From: Desmodesmus armatus
Taxonomy: Eukaryota; Chlorophyta; Chlorophyceae; Sphaeropleales; Scenedesmaceae
NCBI GenBank assembly: GCA_007449985.2
Contig: VIIQ02000667.1
Location: 310,001-374,000, forward strand
Length of the DNA: 64,000 nt
Direction: 5' to 3'
Shown: in pieces, positions 32,601 through 39,423 of the stretch
Layout of the letters: each line of letters begins with the position of its first letter
How positions within the stretch are numbered: position 1 is the stretch's first letter
Notes under the pieces: model-generated
Databases searched by the model: none
The model's input: the letters and a program-made list of their open reading frames with translations, nothing else
What the model was told of the DNA's origin: nothing
Program-made: the position numbers and the translations under genes

Positions 32601-33024
32601 GCAGACTGAATCTCAAGGCTTTGTTTGTTGTGCCTGCTGTGTCCTGGTTTGCAAAATGCAGAAGTCCCGCAAGATTGCAGGCTCACCACTGCCAGCCCTA
32701 GCCTTCAAGGCTCCAGCAGCAGCAGCAGCCAAGCGCGGCGGCCCAGCAGCAGCAGCCGCAGCAGCGGGCGCCAAGCGGGGCGGCAGCAAGAACCCGGTGG
32801 TCATCCGTGACTCTGACAGCGAGCCGGATGAGTCATACCAGGACGATGACGTCGTCATGATGGACAGCAGCCAGGCAGGCGGCAGCAGTGCGGCAGCAGC
32901 AGCGGCTGCTGCTGCCGAGCGCCCGCAGCGCGCGCGGCGTGCGCCGGCCAAGGCGTATGTGGAGATCTCGGATGACGAGGAGGGTGGGGATGACGGCGAC
33001 AGCGACTTTGAGGATGATGACTGA
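11697..33024 (+). CDS. TOP2: DNA topoisomerase II (ATP-dependent, type IIA), 35 exons
   Basis: Makes and reseals double-strand breaks to pass one duplex through another, in the nucleus. Exons: 11697-11780, 11891-11992, 12143-12230, 12518-12684, 13420-13557, 13805-14023, 14328-14405, 14849-15004, 15358-15431, 15881-16001, 16530-16707, 17331-17480, 17898-17937, 18189-18305, 19114-19227, 19549-19657, 20003-20083, 20413-20555, 21216-21341, 21913-22094, 22508-22615, 23297-23464, 23967-24039, 24763-24931, 25206-25373, 25749-25873, 27043-27195, 27968-28114, 28830-28931, 29236-29456, 29757-30036, 30558-30751, 31344-31603, 32314-32399, 32662-33024. The model is ~1695 aa. GHKL ATPase: [26 protein letters not shown] and the QTK loop. 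TOPRIM: EGDSAK (Glu ~493) and DQDHDGSH (Asp ~570/572/574). Catalytic Arg-Tyr (~823/824) is in [12 protein letters not shown]-gate follows, then a long Ala/Lys/Asp-rich tail ending in acidic EISDDEEGG. Intron 20 is GC-AG. Four single-base frame breaks (exons 12, 30 and two in 33) need correction; with them the phases close exactly. Many introns carry copies of neighbouring exon ends. Confidence 0.96.
12702..12780 (+). repeat. GGT trinucleotide run in TOP2 intron 4
   Basis: A near-pure GGT array begins about 20 bases after the exon 4 donor at 12685. It is one of several G-rich tracts located soon after donors in this gene. Confidence 0.85.
16440..16480 (+). repeat. Exon-11 acceptor echo in TOP2 intron 10
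   Basis: The sequence CTCAGACCAAGGAGACC with its 3' splice signal resembles the real exon 11 start at 16530 (CTCAGACCAAGGACACT). The copy lies ~80 bp upstream and soon departs from the exon sequence. Confidence 0.75.
18710..18925 (+). repeat. Two exon-14 donor echoes in TOP2 intron 14
   Basis: The exon 14 tail (TACGGACACCTCATGATCAT, through GACCAG and its GTGGGG donor) is copied at ~18718-18757 with few changes and again, more decayed, at ~18907-18942. Both copies lie downstream of the real donor at 18306. The first copy keeps the donor GTGGGG but carries a TAG codon in the exon frame. Confidence 0.8.
19447..19475 (+). repeat. Exon-16 acceptor echo in TOP2 intron 15
   Basis: CTGCAGGCGCGCAAGGGACC resembles the start of exon 16 (GCAGGCACGCAAGGGCAACC at 19545). 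It sits ~100 bp upstream and runs into a stop codon. Confidence 0.7.
20660..20850 (+). repeat. Exon-18 donor echoes in TOP2 intron 18
   Basis: The end of exon 18 (CATCAGCTACAAGGACTTTG with CACAAG and the donor GTGGG) recurs at ~20676-20710. A shorter trace, GCTACAAGGACTTTTT, is at ~20828-20844. Related flanking sequence (GATGTTATGATGATGCAAGT) recurs at ~20625 and ~20987, so the duplicated unit includes intron sequence. Confidence 0.8.
21596..21912 (+). repeat. Exon-20 acceptor echo array in TOP2 intron 19
   Basis: Two copies of the 3' splice site plus exon 20 start precede the true exon at 21913. The nearer copy (~21757-21815) keeps GGTTGCTCAGCTGGTTGGCT and CACTCTGCCTACCACCACGG. The farther copy (~21595-21640) is more decayed. 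Spacing is ~155 bp. Confidence 0.85.
22814..22860 (+). repeat. Exon-21 donor echo in TOP2 intron 21
   Basis: A copy of the end of exon 21 (GAGGAGGGGCAGAGCATCGA through GAGTG and the GTGAGC donor) lies ~235 bp downstream of the original, with downstream intron sequence (CAGTGGGGTGTGTGGG) copied as well. Confidence 0.9.
23100..23296 (+). repeat. Two acceptor echoes before TOP2 exon 22
   Basis: Three consecutive units each read a GTCTGCACACTGCCCC-type tract, then CAG, then the start of exon 22 (GTACATGCCCATCCTGCCCA and GGTG). Exon starts fall at 23138, 23217 and 23297, the last being real. In the first two copies the exon sequence is lost after ~35 bases. Confidence 0.93.
23655..23700 (+). repeat. 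Exon-22 donor echo in TOP2 intron 22
   Basis: The last ~40 bases of exon 22 and its donor (GGAGCCCATGCAGCCCTGGT, then ACAGGGGGTTCAAGTGAGT) are repeated ~235 bp downstream with very little change, indicating a recent copy. Confidence 0.92.
24200..24762 (+). repeat. Array of exon-24 acceptor echoes in TOP2 intron 23
   Basis: Copies of the exon 24 start (CAGACTGGTGACAGCAGCCT, GTCCATCACTGAGCTGCC) occur near 24207 (partial), 24312, 24430 and 24549, with a remnant near 24655, before the real exon at 24763. The period is ~118 bp. The interval (TGCTGTGCTGTGCTG and CGTCGTTTTCTGCTG) is shared between units. Confidence 0.93.
25584..25660 (+). repeat. Truncated exon-26 copy in TOP2 intron 25
   Basis: The acceptor and first ~60 bases of exon 26 (GCAACATGATGCTGTTTGAT through GACAGCCCTGAG) occur at 25597, 152 bp before the full exon at 25749. 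The copy lacks a usable donor and the rest of the exon, so the downstream copy is the functional one. Confidence 0.92.
25960..26640 (+). repeat. Array of exon-26 donor echoes in TOP2 intron 26
   Basis: The exon 26 end (CGAGAAGCGACGCGTGGCAC, TGCTGACG plus GTGGGTG) is followed by at least six degenerate copies near 25975, 26070, 26165, 26283, 26400 and 26515. The units share GTCATGGGAAAAGG-like and GGCAGCTGCACCGGTGTGAC sequence. The period is ~95-118 bp. Confidence 0.92.
26868..27042 (+). repeat. Two acceptor echoes before TOP2 exon 27
   Basis: CTGCAG plus GACGCCAAGTGGGAGTTCAT occurs three times, with exon starts at 26875, 26958 and 27043 (the real one). The intervening ATGTATTCAACTGCCCTCAC-type sequence is shared. 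Spacing is 83 and 85 bp. Confidence 0.95.
27320..27470 (+). repeat. Exon-27 donor echoes in TOP2 intron 27
   Basis: The last ~65 bases of exon 27 (ATCGAGGCAGACCTGGAGGC onward to AAGAGCAAGGA) are copied at ~27330-27395 with a new donor-like GTGACGTGAGTG. A fainter third trace (CGCAGGGTTTGACCGCGTAT) is at ~27448. Confidence 0.9.
27485..27967 (+). repeat. Array of exon-28 acceptor echoes in TOP2 intron 27
   Basis: Four units near 27493, 27619, 27740 and 27853 each hold GCAGGCTGCTGC(GGCC), a GCTGCTGAGGCTGCTG stretch and CTTGTGCCAGCATGAA, mirroring the real exon 28 start at 27968. The period is ~115-125 bp. Between units is a shared TTCACTGTGCCGCGCTGCG segment. Confidence 0.9.
28290..28345 (+). 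repeat. Exon-28 donor echo in TOP2 intron 28
   Basis: CTGTCCATGGCCATATACAG and CCTCACGTGGGAGAAGGTCC, the end of exon 28, is copied ~225 bp downstream. The donor GTGTGT has become GTGCGT. Confidence 0.9.
28985..29075 (+). repeat. Exon-30 echo in TOP2 intron 29
   Basis: TTTGACCAGTGGGAGGCTGA and GGAGGCAGCCGCCGCC resemble the start of exon 30 at 29236 ([10 protein letters not shown]). The copy lies ~230 bp upstream and differs exactly in the Ala-run region where the real exon shows a frame break. Confidence 0.8.
30826..30870 (+). repeat. Exon-32 donor echo in TOP2 intron 32
   Basis: GGCAGCGATGAGGAGGGGAG, TGACTTTGACCAGGAGGTGC repeats the end of exon 32 (GGCAGCGACGAGGACGGCAG, TGACTTTGACCTGGAG) ~110 bp downstream. 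The following donor and poly(G) tract are duplicated too. Confidence 0.9.
31793..31855 (+). repeat. Exon-33 donor echo in TOP2 intron 33
   Basis: The last ~50 bases of exon 33 recur ~240 bp downstream: CCTGTGGTGGAGCGCAAGAA and GGCAGCAGCAGTGAAGCGCA, then AGCCAAAGAGTGAGTGG. The echo reads AAGCCAAAGA where the exon reads AAGCAAAGA, so the echo keeps the frame that the exon copy has lost. Confidence 0.92.
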
Positions 33025-33270
33025 GTGAGCCTGTCTGGAAAACCTGTTCTCCAGACGTTGAGGGGCTAAGCAGTTGCAGAGAGGAAAGCGTTGTACCAAC
33101 AGCAACAAGCCCAGGCAGTCAATGTGGCTTTCTTTGGGGCACATCACGTAGAGTTTGGTGAAGGGTGTCTGACAGCAGTTGCCGAAGCGCGGCTGTGTGT
33201 CTGACAGTTTCCTGAGAGTGGAGGTGCTGGTGCCTGGGCCTTTTCGCTTGGTGTTCAACAGTGTGTTCAG
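33025..33270 (+). other. TOP2 3' flank up to LINE fragment
   Basis: Short stretch after the TOP2 stop with no coding signal. It is probably TOP2 3' UTR, or the boundary with the retroelement fragment. No clear target-site duplication was identified. Confidence 0.45.
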
Positions 33271-34614
33271 ATGCTGCACAGTGTGGTCAGTGTGAGGTTG
33301 TCAGCAGGGCGGTTGCCCTACTGCACTGTCAGCTTGCTGATGCTGGGTGGGACTGCCACCTGGCTGGGCAGTGTCACCCTCGCAAGTGTATGTGACGTGT
33401 ACAAAAGGATGCAACAGAGGGTCCAAGCAAGTGCTGCTGCAGCTACACGGATGGACAGCTCTGCTCAGACATACAAGTGGGGAGACATCACCATCCCACA
33501 AGTCACCAGCTACAAATATCTAGGGGTTACCATCAACAATACCAACACTTGGGATGACCACTTTGAAGCTCGCATGAAGTCAGGCACAAAGGCAGCAGCA
33601 GCCCAACGTAAAGTACTCACACAAGTGCGGCTCCCTGCCCACTTGCGCAAACTGACACTAACCACTATTGTGCAACCAGTGGTCACCTATGCTGCCCAGG
33701 TGTGGGCCCAACCCATCCAATCTTTGCGCAAAAAGCTTGACTCCTGGCAGATGGGTTTGACCACACGTGCTTTCCATTGCCCTGCAAACACCTCCCACAT
33801 CTGCCTGCAACAAGAGCTGGGTTTGTTTCCTCTGCATGTAACATGCGACACACTTGCCATTAGGTACTGGCATCATCTAGAAAACACACCCACTGACCGA
33901 CTACTGTACAAGATCCACACTGCATGGAGTGGCAAGTACCACCCTTGGGGTCAGAACATGCAGCGACTACTGACTGAGTACAACATTGACACTAGCACCC
34001 CTAAAGAAGTCAGTAAGGCAAATTTCAAGGGACATGTTGAAGCACGTGCAATCAACTATCTTAGGTCTTATTGGACACAGCCCCCCCGCAACCTAGGAGG
34101 TTCTGTGCACTCCAGGTACATGGCAGACATTGGCATTGGAGAGCTCACACCTAGGCGGCCCAAACTCCGCACATATCTGCACACTCTAACCACCACTCCC
34201 CACCTGGAATCATGTAGAGCCGCTTCACTGTTCATGCACTTCCGCCTTGAAACCCTCCCACTCAATGCCTTCCATAGCCATACAAGACACAGGGAGACAG
34301 CTGCTGCACGCAATGCAAGGCAACTCTGCCCATCCTGTAAACAACATGCTGAAACACCCACTCACTTCCTGTTGGAGTGCCCTGCCTACTCTATCCCCCG
34401 CAGCATGCCACATATTGCAGACTGTATTGCAGATGCCCAAGCCAGCCCCACACAGGCCCCATGGCGCCAACTGCTCAACCAGCCTTTGATGGCCAACTAC
34501 ATCCTCCGCGCTTGGGACATTAGAAGAGCCGCCCTTGCAGGGCGCGAGGCCAATGGAGGAAGCTCTATGGCGTTAACACCTGGGCCTGCAGCTGATATCA
34601 CTGGAGAGCAGTAA
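33271..34614 (+). mobile_element. 5'-truncated non-LTR (LINE) retrotransposon ORF2 remnant
   Basis: The 447-residue open frame reads like the C-terminal part of LINE ORF2. After a short unrelated start comes a reverse-transcriptase thumb-like block: YKWGDITIPQVTSYKYLGV, then NTWDDHFEARMKSG, then VQPVVTYAAQVW. A terminal zinc-knuckle-like motif (CPSCKQHAETPTHFLLECPAY) follows. The palm with the catalytic YxDD and any upstream endonuclease are missing, so this is a 5'-truncated and presumably immobile copy. It lies in the same orientation as TOP2, ~250 bp past its stop, perhaps in its 3' UTR. The frame is intact over 1.3 kb, arguing for recent insertion or domestication; the former is simpler. 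A (CAG) run follows the stop at ~34625. Confidence 0.85.
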
Positions 34615-37600
34615 CAGTCCTTTGCAGCAGCAGCAGCAGTGGAGCGTTGACGGCAGTTGACTGATTTGACAGCTTTGTGTTTTTGTATCGAGAGCCGTCT
34701 AGTGCCGAGCCTCCGAATTGGTCCAGCCCAAAGTCACATTGCCACAAAGGGTTTTTTATATTCCTCCACGGAGGTTTTTGCCCGGCATCCATTCGGAGGG
34801 TTGTCCATCTCGTGCACTTAGATAGTACGCTTGGGGATTTTTGGGTTGGTTTTCATCCTCACAAAAGCGTCAGGCTTCTCTGTTTTGATCCTCAGTATGT
34901 TGTTCCTTCTGGGTTGTTGTGCTATCTCCGTGATATTAGTGAATGGCTGGCATGAGCTCTTGAGTTTCATAGCTACAGGTGTAACTTTGATTTGAAGCAA
35001 GCTTTTGACAAGTGTTCGTACCACGTTCCCCTTTCGTACCACGTTCCCCTGGGGCCCACTGGTATGTGCAGTCTGCCTTTTGGTTGCTTGCTACTTTTTA
35101 ATCCACTCTGCACTGGCAGCCATGAAAGTGAAGTGGGGTGTTTCTGTCAATGCATGCAACATACTGCCGTAGCATCGACAACAGTGTGAGCCTGCCAAAG
35201 ATTTTGTTTCCGTCCCTGGTGCATATTGCCAGGCGTTGGGCGGCCAGTGTGTTGCTAGGCCTCCGAGCCAAGAGCCACCATATGCTGCTGACATCAACTG
35301 GCAGCATGGTGGCTGCTGCTGAAAACTGAAGTCAAGTGCTTTGGCCTCTCAGGCTGGCAGGCGCTGGTTTTCTTAATAACTATTCGTAATTTATGGCTTG
35401 GAATGGTTCGAATTTGCCCCAAGATGAAAACAAATGCCTGTTAAAGTTGTAACGCAAGGTTTACGACCGTCACTTTACAGTCAGGTTTGTCCTCATATGC
35501 CAGCAGCCCTCCCCATCATTTGCATCATCCTCCAGAGCTACTGCATATTACAGGCAGCAACACTTTCAACACCAAGTGGAGCAGACCTACTCGTGGGGCC
35601 TCCCGGAGCGCCAAAGCAGTTTTCGAGAATGCGGGGGCCATGCAGGCAGCTCTTGCATTCAACAAACCACAGGATATGTTACAGTCAGAACACACGAATC
35701 ATGGAGCTGCTGTCCGAGAGTCAGTGAGCAGTACTCCGTGGGCGGGAAAATGTCAGCTCCGTGGAGCGAAAAGGTATGTGCCGGCCCTATTGAGCACGCA
35801 TTTACTCTCATATTGTTTCCAAGCTTCTATATGGTGGGCTGCAGCACAACAGTTTGGCTGCATGCTGAACAGCAGCAATGACTGCTGCTGTGATGGTTAG
35901 AGCTGCAGATTTCAGGGCCATCCAAAACACGCATGCTCTTGCTTTTGCTGTTGCAGGTTTTCCCGGACTTCAACAATTTCAACAACCAAGTAATTGCAGC
36001 AAGCCCAACATGGCCCCCAGTGCAAGCTGTCCTTGGGCCTCACTGCAAGCACCTGGTGCAAGAAGACCACTACAACACTACTACAGCACTACTACCACAC
36101 TATGAAAATATGAAGGACACTAGAGCGGCAGGAGAGATGCAAGAAGGACAACAAGAGGAAGATGGATGGAGATGAGAGGGATACTGAAGCACATGCATGG
36201 TGATGTACTGGGGCGCAGGCAAGGCGGCAAGTTGCCACAGGTAACAGTAACAGACTCGAGCAGTGTCAGCCGGCAGCCTGTCAGCCTCCCACTTCCAGCC
36301 AGCCAGCCAGCTGTCAGGATTTGCCATGCTTGCATGCACACTTGCCTTCATGCCGCATGCCTGGTGGGTTGTGATTTGCTTGGTTTCTGAGTTCCGGAGC
36401 GTCTGTTGGGTTGGAATCCCAGGCCACCTCAGGGTCACTGACCCTGGGGTGGTGTTCTGACGTCCGGCTCAGCAAGCGGCCCAGGCTCTCACCCTCGGCT
36501 GCTGCTGGTTGGAGCCGCCCTTACAGCAGGTTTGGGTGGTGCGCCGTGACAAGGGGGAGCCTTGCACGGGCACTCGCGCCACACACAGCCGGGGCACCAT
36601 TGGTGGTGGCAGGACGCCACCGGTGGTGGGGAAGGGGGGGAGAAACTGGGTGGTGGTGGTTGCCAGCAGCGTTGGCAGGTCAGTGATGCAGCAACAGCCT
36701 GGCAGCAGTCAGCCTCAGCCATGAGCACCTCAGGAAGCAAGGCCACTTCACCATTGGAGGATAAGGAAGGCTGGCGGAAGGCTAGCGCAGGAGGGACGGA
36801 GTGAAAGGGAAGAGCGGCAGGAGAGATGCAAGAAGGACAAGAGGAACACAGCGGGAGAAGGATTGACTGAGAAGCACACGGCGATGTACTGGGGCGCAGG
36901 CAAGGCGGCAAGTTGCCACAGGTAACAGAGTCAAGCAGTGTCAGCTGGCAGCCTGTCTTTTCTATCCAGGCAGATCAGCTGTCAGGTTTGCCATCATTGA
37001 ATGAATGCATACTCACATACATATCATATAGCGGCTGCTCAGTGACTGGCCCTCATGCCGCATGCCATGCAGTGCTTGGTGGGCTGTGCTGTTTGCTTGG
37101 TTACTTAGCCGGAGCGTATGTTGGGAGGAGGAAGGAGGAGGAAGGAGGAGCAAGGCTGGCAGTCCCAAAGCGAAGAGAACAGGGCGCCGGTGACAACACA
37201 ACAGGAAGGAGTGGATGAGCCTCAACCGGGTTGACTGAAGAGCTGCGCAGCGGGCATGCCCTGGATGCGGAAAGTGAGCAAGCCCCACAGAAGAGGAGGA
37301 AGGAAGAGGCACGTGCAGGATGAGGAGGAACTGAAGGCATGCCGGCAGGTGCGCATGCATCCGGAGGCTCAGCAGCAGCAGATCCTCTGTGCTGGCTGGC
37401 TGCTGATGCTTGGCTGAGTGCCTTCTCGGCCAGGCAGCAGGAGTCAAGCAACCCCACCCAAAATGGTGTCTCTCAACACCACCATACCACATGGAAAGGC
37501 TCCTATGCCTGGCTGCTTTCAAAGTTGCTTGGTTTCAAATCTGGCTGAGTCTTCCAGCCGTTATTCAACACTTAGTAGCAGCCCAGCAGTGTGTGACAGT

Positions 37601-38300
37601 GCATGCTTGCCTATGCTTGCCTTGAAATACTGACAAGTGAATGCATGCATGGCTAACCTGGTAGCTGGCTCAGCAGGACAGATCTGCCCCTTCAGCCTTG
37701 AATTGTGAGGGTGTCAGCAGGGCGACTTAACAGCTGCATTGTCAGCTTGTTGATGCTGTTCAACAGCATCAAATAGGGAAGTGCCACCCACCTAACCACC
37801 TGGGCAGCCAGCAGTGGGGTGGGCAGTCTGTCGGGCAGTGCCACTTGTGTTCAGCTTGTTCCATGGAGTGGTACAAAGGCATACCTGAAAGTGTGTTCCC
37901 ACCACATTTCCCGCATGCACGTGATCAAGAAGCATATCATGCTACTAGTTCATTGGAACACACCCTGCCCTCTGCCTGTTGCTTGCTACTGTCTTTCCAT
38001 CCATGGCGCACTGGCAGTCATGAGCCATCAACTTGAACTGGGGCCCGCCGCGCTGTCTTGTCTGTGCATGCAGCTGCAGCGAACTAATGTCCTCTTCAAC
38101 CGAGATGCGACAGGACCACGACACACTGCGCCCACAACACACTGATCGGATTTTCCAGCTGGTGTTGATAATCATGGATGATTGCAAGCAGTGTGGTGAT
38201 GAGAGTGGAGGAGGCAGCAAGCGCAAGCGGCACACTCAACCAAGACCCCACAATGGAAGAGTATCAGGCCCCAGAGTATCAGGCTGTTACAGCAACTTCT
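34615..38300. other. Degenerate repeat-rich region, probably old retroelement debris
   Basis: No intact gene is recognised. The 34640-35330 part is less GC-rich and contains the reading LKQAFDK followed by a short duplicated CGTACCACGTTCCCC, which may be a decayed reverse-transcriptase fragment. 37700-38060 shares segments with it: the GTCAGCAGGGCG...CTGTCAGCTTG...GATGCTG block also near 33300, and the TTGCTACT...CACTGGCAG(C/T)CATGA block near 35090. This suggests copies of one element family. A direct repeat pair at 36.1 and 36.8 kb is listed separately. Confidence 0.45.
36120..37120. repeat. Pair of direct repeats ~690 bp apart
   Basis: AGAGCGGCAGGAGAGATGCA, GATGTACTGGGGCGCAGGCA, AGGCGGCAAGTTGCCACAGG and a GTGTCAGC(C/T)GGCAGCCTGTC block occur in order at ~36122-36290 and again at ~36812-36960. 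Similarity continues, with indels, through CTCATGCCGCATGCC and TTGCTTGGTT...CCGGAGCG at ~36400 and ~37110. This looks like a tandem duplication of a ~300-700 bp unit. Confidence 0.85.
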
Positions 38301-39423
38301 CCTAAACCCTAACTAATTGACACCTTCCATGAATGCCATGATGTGTGTGACGCGTATACCCAGCATTTTCATACATCATGCTGATACTGCATCGGCGATC
38401 ACACAAGACCCGGTGTGCGCAGTGCACACGCCCTGCCACACAACGCAACCGCCATCACCTGCAATCCCATGCGCGCAGCAAAGCAGCGGCACCACCCTTC
38501 AGCCTTCACATGCACCAATGCAGTGACGAGTGCCCGCTCTGCTGAACACTGCTGCAGCAGCAGCGATTTGAAGGCCCAGGGTGTCACTGACGGTGACCAA
38601 GCCCCCTTGTAATACACAAAGTAGCTGCTGGTGCTGATGTTGCTGAGCCCCAAGCCACGAATCTAGGCAAACACCGCCAGAAAGACTCTCAGCAAGACAG
38701 CCGACCCTGCTTCTACACCATGCATTGTTGCTGCACCCCCAAGAATCAACCCCAAATCCACGCCCTGCATAACCGAGATGTAGTATATAGACTTGCGGGT
38801 AAAGAACACCGCAATCGAGCAGAGACCAACACTACCTGCTGCCGCCCCTTTGCCCTTGCACCCGTCAATCTACAAGCCGGGGCAAGCTCGCAAAAGACGA
38901 CCAGCCAACCAACAAGCCATATGGCTGTTGTAGTGGCGCATCAGGCATTGTCAGGCCAGCCCAAGCCCCACAAACAACAAGAAACCTGCTGCTGCTGTGC
39001 CCTGGTGCCTGCTGGGTGCTGAGCATGCAGTGCTTGGGTTTAGGCCAGCGCCTGCACAGGGTTCTTCACCAGTTGACACTGGCTGACAAACCCTGCTGCT
39101 CACACTTGAACCCAGAGTAGCGGAGGTCAGTGCACACAGCACATACCGACGACAGGTAGCGGAACACGCGGAAGCAGCGCGCTGTAGCACGAACCACTCA
39201 TATAAACACGGGTAGGGCGCAGCCACCCAACAGCGAAAGCCTGCTCGTGCTGCTCCTGTAGCTGCTACTGCCGCTCTGCTGGCCCTGTGCATATCACGCT
39301 GCTGGCTCCACAATCGCCTCGTGCTCCCAACTTGTCAAGCTCCAGCAAGGAAGGCAGCAGCCACGAGCAGCTGAATGCATCTGTGAGCTGCTCCAGCTTG
39401 CACGCTGTGCTGCTGTTGCCGCC
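38300..39423. other. Gap downstream of COX5b-like gene
   Basis: C/A-rich on the plus strand, as in the minus-strand genes nearby, so probably 3' UTR or flank of the COX5b-like gene. A CCTAAACCCTAACTAA stretch at ~38303 resembles two telomere units but is too short to matter. No gene is seen. Confidence 0.45.
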
